A DNA stretch of 64,000 nt from Caldicellulosiruptor diazotrophicus (lineage in GTDB: Bacteria > Bacillota > Thermoanaerobacteria > Caldicellulosiruptorales > Caldicellulosiruptoraceae), in assembly GCF_017347585.1 (NCBI RefSeq), contig NZ_AP024480.1, forward strand, positions 2,068,001 to 2,132,000, in the 5' to 3' direction. This document shows, piece by piece, positions 19,661-29,421 of this stretch; the first letter of the stretch is position 1, and each line of letters begins with the position of its first letter. The translations under genes were made by a program, and so were the position numbers. The notes below the pieces were generated by a model. That model was not told where the DNA came from. It did no database searches and saw nothing but the letters and a program-made list of their open reading frames with translations.

Positions 19661-22138
19661 TCATTTCTGATACGCTATAAAAAGACTAATAGGTGCAATT
19701 TCAAAACTGCCTATCGCTTCCAGCTCATTTTCTTCTGAAAATATAACACCATCATTTGCTTTTATCTTCCATATTCCTTCAGGAAGTGTAACTGACTTCT
19801 TTTCTTTAAAAGGATTGTAGGCAACAATTATTCTTTTCCATGCATCATAAGGATATGAAATCAAAAAAGCCACAACACCATCAGGTGCTGGCAAGAATTT
19901 TAGATATTTTCTTATTTCACCTGATGAACGCATTCTAAACGCCATATGTTCCCTTCGCAGTTTTATAAGGTCACAATAAAATTTAAAGGTGTCATAGAAT
20001 TTTTCTTTTAAACTCCAATCAATCTTGTTTATACTATCCCCTGCGTTATATGTGTTTGGGTGTCCACCTTTACTTCTGTTAAGTTCAACTCCTCCATGCA
20101 AAAACGCAATGCCCTGAGACGTCAAAATGATTGCATTTGCCAACCGACACGCACGGTCAATCCAGAATATATCTTCACCAACCATTGTCTTTTGTGCCTT
20201 GTCAAAAAGTGTTAAATTGTCGTGACATGAAACATAATTTACACATTCATCTGGTTCCTTTGCAAAATCATCAATGGCTGCATTTATACCTTGTTTTAGT
20301 CTCTCAACATCAGAAAGATTTCCATGCATATACCCTGTCTTAAAACCATCTAAATCTCCTCTTATGCTATCCCTTATTCTATCATTAAAAAGACCTATAG
20401 AGTAACCTTGATGTGCTGTAGATTCAATAGTTGTTCTTTCTTCCAAAAGGCAAAGACTATCTCCCATAACCCACCCTTCACCATAAATAAGAGCATTAGG
20501 ATTTCGCTTCCGCACTTCTTTTGCAATCATTCTCATAGTAAGTGCATCAATAAGTCCCATCAAGTCAAATCTAAAACCATCTATATGAAACTCTTCTGTC
20601 CAGTATATTATAGTATCAAGTATAAATTTTCTTACCATTGGTTTTTCTGTCGCGATTTCATTGCCACATCCTGTCGCATTCGAATAGTCACCATAGTCAT
20701 CTATCCTGTAAAAATATCCAGGAACAATCTTGTCAAAAATTGAGAATTTCTCACCCTTTATATGGTACGTGTGGTTGAAAACAACATCCATCACAACGCC
20801 TATGTCATTTTGGTGCAAGGTCTTAATCATGGTTCTAAGCTCTTTTAATGCCTCAATTCCACCACTTTTTGTTGAATACCAGTACTCTGGACACTGGTAC
20901 AAAACAGGGTCATATCCCCAGTTGTACTTTTTGTCAGGATTTTTATCATCAACACTTCCAAAATCAGAAATGGGAAGAAGATGAATATGGGTAATTCCAA
21001 GCTCTTTTAGATGTAACAGACCGGTTGAAAACTTTTCTTTGTAAAGGCTCTTCTGGCAAAGACCTAAAAACTTTCCTCTAAATTTTTCATCTACACCTGA
21101 GGTTTTATCAATTGTAAAGTCTCGCACGTGCATCTCGTAAATGATAGCATCTTGTTGTTTTTCTATCGTTTTCACAAACTCATCCTGTTGCCAGCCTTCA
21201 ATAAGCGTATCTGCCGGGTCAAATATAAAAGATTTTTGAGAGTTTGAGGAAGAAGCTTTTGAGTAAGGATCAGGAACCTCATACACTATAAACCCTTCGT
21301 CCTCATCATAATTGTAATGCCAAACCTCATAAAGATAGTAGTGGTGTTTTAAGTCACCTGTAAGATAGATGTTCCATGTACCATTCTCAGAACGTACCAT
21401 CTCTTTTTCGAATCTGAAATTTTCGCTTTCATCAAATATTTTAACCTTAACTTTATATGCAGTAGGGGCCCATAGTTTAAAGTATGTGCCATATGGTTCA
21501 TATTTCATTCCAAGCTCATCTGGATAAAAAAACTCAGACCTTGTTAAAATTTCTCTTGGTCTTGCCCAGATATGTTCTAATTTATAGACAACCTTGTATT
21601 TTAAATTTGGCAGTAGCTTCTTTGAGGTAATAATTTTTATCATATTTGCAAAAGCAGTTTCTCTATCAAAGTACTCAGTTATAACAATATCATTACCAAA
21701 TCCCGGTGGATACCAAAGTCTTTGACTCGCACCTTCTGCAAATTTGAATTTCTGACCTATCTTTATTTCTTTTAAATCCTTTATAAGTTCATATCTATTT
21801 CTCAATTTAGAATATGTCATCTCCCACTCAGGTGAAATTTGCCAGTCGTTCATTTCACCAATTACAAAAACTGGTTTTCTGTATGGTTTTCTATGATAAT
21901 TAAAATGTCCTTCTTTTAAAACAAACCTTATCTTTCCCTTTTGTTCGCATATCTCATAACCTCTTGTTTCCGCTTCAGCTGGATTGTCAGAGTGAGGAAT
22001 TATTTTGTCTATTCCTTGTATGTCTATTTCTTCATCATTTAAAAACACTTTAAAATCTTCTTTCTTAACAGAGTGAACCATTTGAGAAAGTACAACAACT
22101 ATCTCATCAAAATCATCTATATATGCTCTCACTATCAT
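19661..22138 (-). CDS. pulA: Type I pullulanase, GH13_14
   Basis: 825-aa debranching enzyme that hydrolyses alpha-1,6 bonds in pullulan, starch and glycogen. The diagnostic motif YNWGYDP is present. Catalytic nucleophile D525 (DGFRFDLMG), acid/base E554 (YGEGWVMG), stabilising Asp in SCHDNLTL. The N-terminal half holds beta-sandwich domains including a CBM48-like module before the barrel (YGTYFKLWAPTAYKVKV). No signal peptide, so it is probably intracellular. The ATG at 22138 (MIVRAYIDD) follows AGGTGG; the longer frame from 22198 is unlikely. It complements the secreted amylase by debranching imported dextrins or stored glycogen. Confidence 0.95.
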   Translation of the reverse strand: MIVRAYIDDFDEIVVVLSQMVHSVKKEDFKVFLNDEEIDIQGIDKIIPHSDNPAEAETRGYEICEQKGKIRFVLKEGHFNYHRKPYRKPVFVIGEMNDWQISPEWEMTYSKLRNRYELIKDLKEIKIGQKFKFAEGASQRLWYPPGFGNDIVITEYFDRETAFANMIKIITSKKLLPNLKYKVVYKLEHIWARPREILTRSEFFYPDELGMKYEPYGTYFKLWAPTAYKVKVKIFDESENFRFEKEMVRSENGTWNIYLTGDLKHHYYLYEVWHYNYDEDEGFIVYEVPDPYSKASSSNSQKSFIFDPADTLIEGWQQDEFVKTIEKQQDAIIYEMHVRDFTIDKTSGVDEKFRGKFLGLCQKSLYKEKFSTGLLHLKELGITHIHLLPISDFGSVDDKNPDKKYNWGYDPVLYQCPEYWYSTKSGGIEALKELRTMIKTLHQNDIGVVMDVVFNHTYHIKGEKFSIFDKIVPGYFYRIDDYGDYSNATGCGNEIATEKPMVRKFILDTIIYWTEEFHIDGFRFDLMGLIDALTMRMIAKEVRKRNPNALIYGEGWVMGDSLCLLEERTTIESTAHQGYSIGLFNDRIRDSIRGDLDGFKTGYMHGNLSDVERLKQGINAAIDDFAKEPDECVNYVSCHDNLTLFDKAQKTMVGEDIFWIDRACRLANAIILTSQGIAFLHGGVELNRSKGGHPNTYNAGDSINKIDWSLKEKFYDTFKFYCDLIKLRREHMAFRMRSSGEIRKYLKFLPAPDGVVAFLISYPYDAWKRIIVAYNPFKEKKSVTLPEGIWKIKANDGVIFSEENELEAIGSFEIAPISLFIAYQK

Positions 22139-22319
22139 TACAACCACCTGTCTTTTTCTAAAAGTTATATTATGCAACAAGTAAAAATTATATATCATTA
22201 TATACCCTTTTGTAGAGTCTAATAATTAACAAAATTTTTAAATTGGTTTTTAAAATTATTTTTAGTGGGTATAAATATTTGAAGAAAATGTATTTTTAAA
22301 ATAAAAGTGGTGATAAATA

Positions 22320-23969
22320 ATGTCAGAAAAAAATAAAGATTTAAATTGCAAAGCAAACAACTATGCAGCAAAAATTTCTATATTGTATGCATTAATTAGC
22401 GCTTTGTGGATATTGATTTCAGATACACTCACAGCTAAAATTTTCCCAACCAAAAATTTTCTTGCTATTCTTTCTATTATAAAAGGATTACTTTTTGTAA
22501 CAGTCACAGCAAGTCTTTTGTATTTTCTCATACGGAAAAAAATTTACTCATTATACCTTTCTGAAAATAAACTTCACACTGCGTTAGAAGAACTCCAAAA
22601 AACCAATAAAGAACTTGCAAAAACTCAAGAAAAACTTGTTATACAATACAAAAAACTTGTGAAAAATCAGGAAAAAATAAAAGAGCTTGCTTACTTTGAT
22701 CAGTTAACTAACCTGCCAAACAGAAACCACTTTTTATTGGCACTTGACAAAGCAATAAAAGATGCAAGTTTTAAAGGACAACAAATAGCCCTTATATGTA
22801 TTGATATTGATGACTTTGGAAAGATTAACAATACACTTGGTCATGCCACAGGCGATGTAGTGTTAAAAGAAATAGCAAAGCGATTAAAAAATATAGTAAG
22901 TGATAATGGATTTGTTGCACGACTAACAGGCGATGAGTTTGGAATTATTATTTACAACTTTCTCGATTTAAATGTTCTCAACTATTTTATTTATAAAATC
23001 TTTAACTCATTCTCAGCTTCATGGGAAATAATGGAATATGATTTTTACATCACACCAAGCATGGGTATTGCGATATACCCCTCAGATGGACAGGATAGCA
23101 TATCACTTTTAAAGAATGCTGATAAGGCTTTAAAACTTGCCAAAGAAAAGGGTAAAAACACATTCTGCTTTTATAATCTGGAAATGGACAATATACTTCA
23201 GCAACGACTGGAATTTGAGTCAGATTTGAGAAAAGCAATCGAAAAAGGTCAGTTTATTCTTTACTATCAACCAATCATAGACTTCAGAAAAATGAGGATA
23301 TGCGGTGCAGAAGCTCTTATTCGTTGGCTTCATCCTCAAAAAGGTCTTGTTCCGCCTACTTCTTTCATACCAATAGCAGAGCAAACAGGACTTATTTCGC
23401 AAATCGGCAAATGGGTGGTTGTAAAAGTTATTTCTGATATGAAGAATATAAAAAAGTCAATAGATTATAATTTTTATGTATCATTTAATGCATCGTTGAG
23501 AGAATTTTCAAGCGCAAATTTTGTGGATGATATTATATACACAGTTGACTCGCTTAATGGCGACTTTTCTTCCTTAGGCATTGAAATTACTGAATCTGTT
23601 GCAATGGCAGATATTCAAAGCACTATACAAACTCTAAATACTCTCAGAACAAGAGGTATGAAAGTATTTCTCGATGATTTTGGAACAGGTTATTCCTCTC
23701 TTAATTATCTAAAGCAGCTTCCCATTGACGTGGTGAAAATCGACAGAAGTTTTATAGCCAATATGATTATTGACATAAAAGAACAAAAAATAGCTGAAAG
23801 TCTGATTAACCTTTCTCATATCTTAGGTCTAAAGGTTGTGGCTGAAGGTATTGAAGATAGTCAACAAGCTGAAATACTAAAATCTTTTGAGTGTGATTTT
23901 GGACAGGGGTATTTGTTCGGAAAACCTCTTCCAAAAGACCAATTTATAGAATTTGCTAAGAGATTTTGA
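22320..23969 (+). CDS. Membrane GGDEF/EAL protein, probable c-di-GMP phosphodiesterase
   Basis: 549 aa. Two N-terminal transmembrane helices (about 18-36 and 43-67) with a very short external loop, a coiled coil (about 78-125, rich in K/E/L), a GGDEF domain (about 126-290) and an EAL domain (about 300-545). The GGDEF signature reads TGDEF (T203), and no RxxD inhibitory site is seen. The EAL domain is complete: EALIRW (E331), EITES, DDFGTGYSS, KIDRSF, AEGIE and GQGYLFGKP. It most likely hydrolyses c-di-GMP, with the GGDEF as regulatory or weak domain. It diverges from pulA and converges with rimI. Confidence 0.9.
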   Translation: MSEKNKDLNCKANNYAAKISILYALISALWILISDTLTAKIFPTKNFLAILSIIKGLLFVTVTASLLYFLIRKKIYSLYLSENKLHTALEELQKTNKELAKTQEKLVIQYKKLVKNQEKIKELAYFDQLTNLPNRNHFLLALDKAIKDASFKGQQIALICIDIDDFGKINNTLGHATGDVVLKEIAKRLKNIVSDNGFVARLTGDEFGIIIYNFLDLNVLNYFIYKIFNSFSASWEIMEYDFYITPSMGIAIYPSDGQDSISLLKNADKALKLAKEKGKNTFCFYNLEMDNILQQRLEFESDLRKAIEKGQFILYYQPIIDFRKMRICGAEALIRWLHPQKGLVPPTSFIPIAEQTGLISQIGKWVVVKVISDMKNIKKSIDYNFYVSFNASLREFSSANFVDDIIYTVDSLNGDFSSLGIEITESVAMADIQSTIQTLNTLRTRGMKVFLDDFGTGYSSLNYLKQLPIDVVKIDRSFIANMIIDIKEQKIAESLINLSHILGLKVVAEGIEDSQQAEILKSFECDFGQGYLFGKPLPKDQFIEFAKRF

Positions 23970-23982
23970 ATTATATTAAATT

Positions 23983-24426
23983 CTAAAGCCACAGCCACAT
24001 AATTATGGCATCATCTGGTGGATTTGAATAATAATTTTTTCTTATACCTTCCTCCACAAATCCAAAACTTTTATAAAGCGAAATGGCAACATGGTTTTTG
24101 CTTCTCACCTCAAGCGTAAGGCCAACCAAACCATTTTTTTTTGCATATGAAATGAGGGCAGAAAGAAGAAGTTTCCCTATCCCCTGCCCTCGTTTTTGAG
24201 GATGTACAGCAATATTTGTAATGTGCCCTTCGTCTACAATATGATGCATTCCTGCAAACCCCCAAACTTTGCCATCTTCTTCATATACATAATATATAGC
24301 CGACTCATTTTGAACCTCATACTCAAAGCTTTCTTTGCTCCATGGCACAGGAAACGATAAAACTTCTATCTCGTGCACCATATCAATGTCTTTTCTTGTC
24401 ATTCTTCTTACTCTGCCTTTTATCAT
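23983..24426 (-). CDS. rimI: Ribosomal protein alanine N-acetyltransferase RimI
   Basis: 147-aa GNAT acetyltransferase. The acetyl-CoA-binding motif A reads PQKRGQGIGKLLL (Q/RxxGxG/A), with FPVPWSKESFEYE near the N-terminus and ISLYKSFGFVEEGIRKNYY at the end, as in RimI. It overlaps tsaB by 4 bp (ATGA), the common tsaE-tsaB-rimI order in Firmicutes. Besides acetylating S18 or EF-Tu in other bacteria, its exact target here is not known. Confidence 0.92.
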   Translation of the reverse strand: MIKGRVRRMTRKDIDMVHEIEVLSFPVPWSKESFEYEVQNESAIYYVYEEDGKVWGFAGMHHIVDEGHITNIAVHPQKRGQGIGKLLLSALISYAKKNGLVGLTLEVRSKNHVAISLYKSFGFVEEGIRKNYYSNPPDDAIIMWLWL

Positions 24427-25088
24427 GTATTGTGATCCCTCTCTGCATATGATTTTTTTAAATAAACAGGAACAAGATTAAAGTGCGAACAAACCTTACC
24501 TTCTTGGGCAAATTCATAAGCCAGAATTCCAACATTTGATGCTTTTTGATACTGCAAAAACTTAGGCGAAATTTTAAACTCAGAAAAATCATAAATGTCC
24601 AAACCTTCGCCAAGCAAAATAGGTTCATACTTTTTTGCAAGCTCTTTTGCTTCTTCAATATCGAGTATTGAAGTCGGATGATATGTTTTAAGCTTACCAT
24701 TTTCAAATTTAAAAATTCCAGTAAATACCTTTTGCGACTTCGCATCCAAAATGGGCATCAGAAAATCTGAACAAGCCCAAAAGTTATAGCAAAGAGCCAT
24801 CAAAGTATCAATGCCTACACATGGCTTTGAAGTTGCATAGCAAAAACCTTTTATTGTTGAAACACCAATTCTAAGTCCGGTAAAAGAACCAGGTCCTATT
24901 GATACCGCAAATAGGTCAATATCATCTATTTCACTTGAGGCATTTTTTAATACCTTGTCAATTAAGTCGATTAACATCACAGAGTGGACAAGTTTTGTGT
25001 TAAGAACTATCTCAGAAATTATCTTGTAATCTTCCAGCAAAGCAGCGCTTGCAACCTTGCCAGATGTCTCAATCGCCAATATCTTCAT
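24423..25088 (-). CDS. tsaB: tRNA threonylcarbamoyladenosine biosynthesis protein TsaB
   Basis: 221-aa ASKHA-fold partner of TsaD in synthesis of N6-threonylcarbamoyladenosine at A37 of ANN-decoding tRNAs. Begins with the family start MKILAIETSG and contains FAVSIGPGSFTGLRIG. It lacks the catalytic metal histidines of TsaD, as expected for TsaB. It overlaps tsaE upstream by 20 bp and rimI downstream by 4 bp, so the three are translationally coupled. Confidence 0.94.
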   Translation of the reverse strand: MKILAIETSGKVASAALLEDYKIISEIVLNTKLVHSVMLIDLIDKVLKNASSEIDDIDLFAVSIGPGSFTGLRIGVSTIKGFCYATSKPCVGIDTLMALCYNFWACSDFLMPILDAKSQKVFTGIFKFENGKLKTYHPTSILDIEEAKELAKKYEPILLGEGLDIYDFSEFKISPKFLQYQKASNVGILAYEFAQEGKVCSHFNLVPVYLKKSYAERDHNT

Positions 25089-25542
25089 CTTTTTCTATCA
25101 CATCCTCAACATTTTTGTATTTTTCTCCAACACCTGTTATTAATATTTTTCGAACATTTTCATCTATCTTCAGAATCTCAACCTTTAAATATTCCTTTGG
25201 ATGAAGCCTTTTCAACTTATCAGCCCACTCAATTATCACAATACCATCACCATAAAAATATTCCTCATACCCTATATCTTCAAGCTCTGTCTCTTCAATC
25301 CTGTAAATGTCAAAATGATAAACTAAAATGTCATCTTCCCCTTCATAAACATGAAATATAGTAAATGTTGGACTTGAAATATCTTCAATTCCAAAAGCCT
25401 TGGCTATCCCCCTTGTCAGTGCAGTTTTTCCGCTGCCAAGTTCTCCTTCTAAAGTAATAATAGCACCTTTGAAAAGATTTCTTCCAATGTTATAGCCAAT
25501 CGACACTGTCTCATCATACGAATAAGACATTATCTCCTTCAT
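25069..25542 (-). CDS. tsaE: tRNA threonylcarbamoyladenosine biosynthesis ATPase TsaE
   Basis: 157-aa P-loop ATPase of the TsaB-TsaD-TsaE complex. Walker A is GELGSGKTAL, with SSPTFTIFHVYEG and YHFDIYRIEE as family motifs and IIEWADKL in Walker B surroundings. The C-terminal tail is acidic (VEDVIEKDEDIGD). The start at 25542 is kept; a second ATG four codons later lies too close to its AGGAG. It follows the amidohydrolase gene by 19 nt. Confidence 0.93.
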   Translation of the reverse strand: MKEIMSYSYDETVSIGYNIGRNLFKGAIITLEGELGSGKTALTRGIAKAFGIEDISSPTFTIFHVYEGEDDILVYHFDIYRIEETELEDIGYEEYFYGDGIVIIEWADKLKRLHPKEYLKVEILKIDENVRKILITGVGEKYKNVEDVIEKDEDIGD

Positions 25543-25561
25543 TTTTCATAATTTCCCCTTT

Positions 25562-26728
25562 TTATTTGCGATGATATACAACTTTACCATCAATCAAGAC
25601 ATATTCAACCTCAGAAAATATGTCAAAAGGATGACCCTTGTATATTACAATATCAGCATCTTTGCCTTCCTTTATACTCCCAACTCTGTTATCAATTCCT
25701 AAAATCTTTGCAGGGTTTATGGTAATTGCTTTTAGAGCCTCTATTTCATCCATTCCGCTTTTGCATGCAAGCGCGCAACATAAAATAAGATATTTTTGCG
25801 GAATTACAGGATGGTCTGTCATAATAGCAACAAGAATGCCTTCTTTAGAAAGTATACCTGGATTTTTAAAATCAAGGTTTTTAAGCTCAACCTTTGACCT
25901 ATCAGTAAGGTTTGGTCCAACAATACACGGAATATTTTCTTGTTTTAGTTCATCCACAATCAAATATCCGTCTGTGACATGGTCAAGGGTGAGATTTACA
26001 TCAAATTCTTTGGCAATTCTTATTGCCGTGAATATGTCATCTGCCCTGTGAGCATGTGCTTTCAGCGGAATTTCTTTTGTCAAAACCTTTATAAGACTTT
26101 CACTTTTCATATCAAACTCTGGCATATCTTTTTCCTCATCCTGCTGAGCCTCAAGTTTTTTATTTAGGTACTCTCTTGCTTTAAAAAGTGCCTCTCTTAA
26201 GATTGCAGCAGTTGCCATGCGTGTTTGAGGCATCTGATGTTTTTCGTGGTATACGCTCTTTGGATTTTCACCAAATGCAACCTTCATTGCAGCAGGTTCT
26301 TTCACAACCATTTTGTCAACTCTCTTGCCAAACGTCTTGATGACACAAAACTGCCCGCCTATCACGTTAGCGCTTCCCGGTCCTGTTGCAACACATGTAA
26401 CACCACCTTCAATTGCCTCTTGAAAACTTCTGTCAAACGGATTTATAGCATCAATTGCTCTTAAGTGTGGCGTGACAGGGTCTGAGTCTTCGTTACCATC
26501 AGCACCTTCAAACCCGACAGAGTCTTCCCACATTCCTATGTGTGAGTGCGCATCTATAAACCCTGGAAAGACAAGCCTGCCTGTTGCGTCTATTACTATG
26601 CTACTATCTTCATTTATGTTTTGGTCAACCATTGCTATCTTGCCATCTTTAATAAGTATATCGCCTTTTTCAATAATTCCTTTTTCATCCATTGTGTAAA
26701 TTTTTGCATTTTTTATTAAAATGTCCAT
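25562..26728 (-). CDS. Amidohydrolase (imidazolonepropionase-like)
   Basis: 388 aa metal-dependent hydrolase with an N-terminal beta-sandwich (MDILIKNAKIYTMDE), the FIDAHSHIGM metal motif, a later HAHRADD and TLDHVTDG, the catalytic Asp in MTDHPV, and a C-terminal KDADIVIYKGHPFD that closes the sandwich. This matches the amidohydrolase subgroup often annotated as imidazolonepropionase-related; no other histidine-degradation gene is nearby, so the substrate is open. The ATG at 26728 has AGGAGG 12 nt upstream; the frame extends to 26761 without a better start. Confidence 0.85.
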   Translation of the reverse strand: MDILIKNAKIYTMDEKGIIEKGDILIKDGKIAMVDQNINEDSSIVIDATGRLVFPGFIDAHSHIGMWEDSVGFEGADGNEDSDPVTPHLRAIDAINPFDRSFQEAIEGGVTCVATGPGSANVIGGQFCVIKTFGKRVDKMVVKEPAAMKVAFGENPKSVYHEKHQMPQTRMATAAILREALFKAREYLNKKLEAQQDEEKDMPEFDMKSESLIKVLTKEIPLKAHAHRADDIFTAIRIAKEFDVNLTLDHVTDGYLIVDELKQENIPCIVGPNLTDRSKVELKNLDFKNPGILSKEGILVAIMTDHPVIPQKYLILCCALACKSGMDEIEALKAITINPAKILGIDNRVGSIKEGKDADIVIYKGHPFDIFSEVEYVLIDGKVVYHRK

Positions 26729-26763
26729 CGTTGCAGCTTTCCTCCTTTGAACATATTGCAAGT

Positions 26764-28203
26764 TTATTTTGTTGCATGCATAAGATAGGTCATATCAAAT
26801 TTAGGTTTTAGCGCTAAATGTGCCTCAACAGGTTTCTGGTATAGGTACACATTCCCATATTCTTTTGTCAAAACATAAACCTCTTCAAATCCACTTGATT
26901 TTATGAGATTTATATACTCAGATGGACTTTTTAGAGTTTTTATCTTCTCCATAAACTCTGGTCTTATGCCCAAATCAAAATCAAGTTTTAATACTTCTCC
27001 AGAAAGTTTATCAAATGTAATTTCAAGCTTCCCATTTATTATGTAGGCATTTCCTATATAGAGCTTGTAACTCACAGTGTGCTGATTGTCATTTTCGAAT
27101 ATATAAGATTTTGCAACAACATATTTTCCAGTAAGCACTTGCATAATCTGTTCAGCTCTATCGTTTAAGACCTTTGAGTCAACCTTTTTTATTTCACCAG
27201 ATGATTTTAAATCTGCTATAGCTTTTAATATGTTCCCGTACTTGTCGGTAGCTATCTTTACAGTGCCAAAAAAACTTTTTTTATTGTATGAGTATTCACC
27301 GCCTGAAGAAATACTGAATTCGGTAGAAGAAAAAGAAATACGTCTTGCCTGTGAAGAAAGTAGATTTAAAATCTTTCCAAATTTCAACTTTACATATTCA
27401 ATTTGTGCTTTTTTTTGAGCATACTCAACATAGTTATTGTAATCCCGAATATTTAAAGCGCTTGGAGTTAGATTTATCTGTGGATACACTTTACCATCAA
27501 CAAAGTCATAGTAGACATCCTTTAATCCAAGTATATTATTCATTGTTGTATACTTCAAAAAAGAATCACTGCTCAAAACAGGAACTACCTTTATACTGTT
27601 CAAGACTTTGTTTTCCTCATTGCCTTTTTTGCCTGCATTTTTAAAGTTAATATCTTGATGCCAGTTTATACTAAACTCTAAAAGTTCACCATTATCTTTG
27701 TTAAGTACAACCGTTGCCCAGTTCCCTAAAACCCTTTTGTCGCCTTCATATCGATTAAAAACACAAATGTAGGCGTTTTGCATTGATGCTACCTCAATCT
27801 CAACATTTCCTTTTGTGTACGGCGCAAATTTGTATAAAAGCTTGAAAGCTTTTGGTTTTACATCGGTAATCGAAAACCTGGTAACTGTATCTGAAGGAGT
27901 AAATTTTTTAAAATATACTATCGACTGGTCTTCTTTCATGTATATTTCATATTTTGATTTCGAGTCTTCAAAAAGGTATTTGAACATAAAGGTATCGTCA
28001 GGTAACTTCTCAACAACAATGTTGTCTTCAACAAGATTTGCATTTTTCAGTTCAAACATATTTTTTATATAGGTTATGTTGTCATTTTGGGTTGGTATAT
28101 CTTTGATTATAAAATTTCTAATTAGAAGGATTATAAACAAAATTCCAAATACAAACGCTGCAATACTTATCCCAAGTCTTTTTGTATAAATCTTTATCTT
28201 CAT
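26764..28203 (-). CDS. Membrane-anchored exported protein, YcdB/PepSY-like
   Basis: 479 aa. A single N-terminal transmembrane helix (about 10-31) and a large extracytoplasmic part with repeated PepSY/YcdB-like modules: WATVVLNKDNGELLEFSINW in the first half and GKLEITFDKLSGEVLKLDFD in the second share a pattern in which a beta strand is followed by a D-x-x-x-G-E turn. A YVEYAQKKAQ helix begins the second module. No catalytic motif is visible. It lies 35 nt upstream of the amidohydrolase gene on the same strand. The family assignment is by pattern only. Confidence 0.6.
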   Translation of the reverse strand: MKIKIYTKRLGISIAAFVFGILFIILLIRNFIIKDIPTQNDNITYIKNMFELKNANLVEDNIVVEKLPDDTFMFKYLFEDSKSKYEIYMKEDQSIVYFKKFTPSDTVTRFSITDVKPKAFKLLYKFAPYTKGNVEIEVASMQNAYICVFNRYEGDKRVLGNWATVVLNKDNGELLEFSINWHQDINFKNAGKKGNEENKVLNSIKVVPVLSSDSFLKYTTMNNILGLKDVYYDFVDGKVYPQINLTPSALNIRDYNNYVEYAQKKAQIEYVKLKFGKILNLLSSQARRISFSSTEFSISSGGEYSYNKKSFFGTVKIATDKYGNILKAIADLKSSGEIKKVDSKVLNDRAEQIMQVLTGKYVVAKSYIFENDNQHTVSYKLYIGNAYIINGKLEITFDKLSGEVLKLDFDLGIRPEFMEKIKTLKSPSEYINLIKSSGFEEVYVLTKEYGNVYLYQKPVEAHLALKPKFDMTYLMHATK

Positions 28204-28263
28204 AACAATCGGTTTTTAAAAACCTTCCCTCGCTTTTCAAAACAGATTGTTACTTTAATTGTA

Positions 28264-29034
28264 TCATTTTGTTATTTCACCTTCAATATACGCAAAGGCA
28301 TTGTGGTTGTGAATACTTTCAATTGACTCCACAAAAACCCTATACCATTTTATTCTATTATCTTCCTTTACTTTTAAAACAACTTCTCTTAAAAGGTCTT
28401 CAACAAAGCGAGGGTTCTGGTAAGCTCTCTCTGTTACCCATTTCTCGTCAGGTCTTTTTAAAATAGAATAAAGAGGACATGATGCAGAAGCTTCTGCAAT
28501 CTCAACAAGTTCCTCAATCCACATAAACTTCTTCATCCTCACCTCTATCGTCACATAAGCTCTCTGGTTGTGAGCCCCATACTCCGAAATTTCTTTTGAG
28601 CATGGACACAGAGTGTGAACAGGAACAATCACACCCACTTTAAGGTCAAATTTCTGGTCTTTTTCAGCTTCAAAATAACAGTCAACTTTAAGTGGTGAGA
28701 GGGTCCCTGTCACAGGTGTTCTTTTGTTGATAAAGTAAGGAAAATCAAATTTTATATAGGCTTTTTCTGAATTAAGCTTTTCTTTTATTCTATCCAAAAG
28801 TTTTTCTATCTCTTTAGGTCCCACAACTTTTAGCTCATCTATAGCTTCAATGAACCTGGACATGTGCGTGCCTCTGATATCACCTTTTAGCTCTGCAGCA
28901 GCAGTGATTTTTGCAATTGTTGTCTGAGTTTTGTTTTCTCTATCCATTACAACAATCGGCCAGTTTAAATCTTTTATCCCAACTTTTTGAATACTGATAC
29001 CACGAAGGTCTTTCTGGCTCTGAACATCAATCAT
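28264..29034 (-). CDS. folE2: GTP cyclohydrolase FolE2 (type IB)
   Basis: 256-aa cytosolic enzyme converting GTP to 7,8-dihydroneopterin triphosphate, the first step of folate and queuosine synthesis. Family motifs are VGIKDLNWPI, RGTHMSRF (metal-binding His/Cys region), and the active-site HTLCPCSKEISEYGAHNQR with the catalytic cysteine and zinc ligands. It overlaps queD by 4 bp. The type IB enzyme can use metals other than zinc. Confidence 0.95.
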   Translation of the reverse strand: MIDVQSQKDLRGISIQKVGIKDLNWPIVVMDRENKTQTTIAKITAAAELKGDIRGTHMSRFIEAIDELKVVGPKEIEKLLDRIKEKLNSEKAYIKFDFPYFINKRTPVTGTLSPLKVDCYFEAEKDQKFDLKVGVIVPVHTLCPCSKEISEYGAHNQRAYVTIEVRMKKFMWIEELVEIAEASASCPLYSILKRPDEKWVTERAYQNPRFVEDLLREVVLKVKEDNRIKWYRVFVESIESIHNHNAFAYIEGEITK

Positions 29035-29393
29035 TCATCTTCACCCCTGTATATGACGCTACTGTCCTCTGTCTCCCACACTTCAATTTCATAAAGCTTG
29101 ACGCCTTGTTCCTCTATCTTTTTGCTCAGTTTTCCCCATATCCACTTTGCAATGTTTTCAGCAGTAGGATTTTCTATAATATCGTTTATATATGCATGGT
29201 CTAAGATGTCAATCACTTCATCCTGTACAATCTTCTTTAAAAGCACAAAGTCTATCACCATGTCCTGGTTATCGGGTTTTCCTTCCACTGTCACAACAAG
29301 CTTGTATGTGTGCCCGTGAAGGTTTTCACATTTTCCATTGTACTTTGTGAGATTATGCGCTGCATCAAATTTGAAGATTTTTTTGAGAAGCAT
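29031..29393 (-). CDS. queD: 6-carboxy-5,6,7,8-tetrahydropterin synthase QueD
   Basis: 120-aa T-fold enzyme. Zinc-binding histidines in FDAAHN and NLHGHTY, catalytic cysteine in GKCENLHGH (the CxxxHGH motif of QueD rather than the ExxHGH of the folate-type PTPS-III). It converts dihydroneopterin triphosphate from FolE2 to 6-carboxytetrahydropterin on the preQ0/queuosine path. Its neighbours QueE and QueC are not in the window. SD AGGGAGGAG precedes the ATG, 28 nt after the SLH gene. Confidence 0.93.
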   Translation of the reverse strand: MLLKKIFKFDAAHNLTKYNGKCENLHGHTYKLVVTVEGKPDNQDMVIDFVLLKKIVQDEVIDILDHAYINDIIENPTAENIAKWIWGKLSKKIEEQGVKLYEIEVWETEDSSVIYRGEDE

Positions 29394-29421
29394 AACACAA
29401 TCTCCTCCCTTATTCTTTCCC

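Noticed and set aside
27230-28072. Plus-strand frames opposite the YcdB-like gene
   Set aside because: Short, no SD, overlapping a longer frame with signal anchor and repeat pattern.
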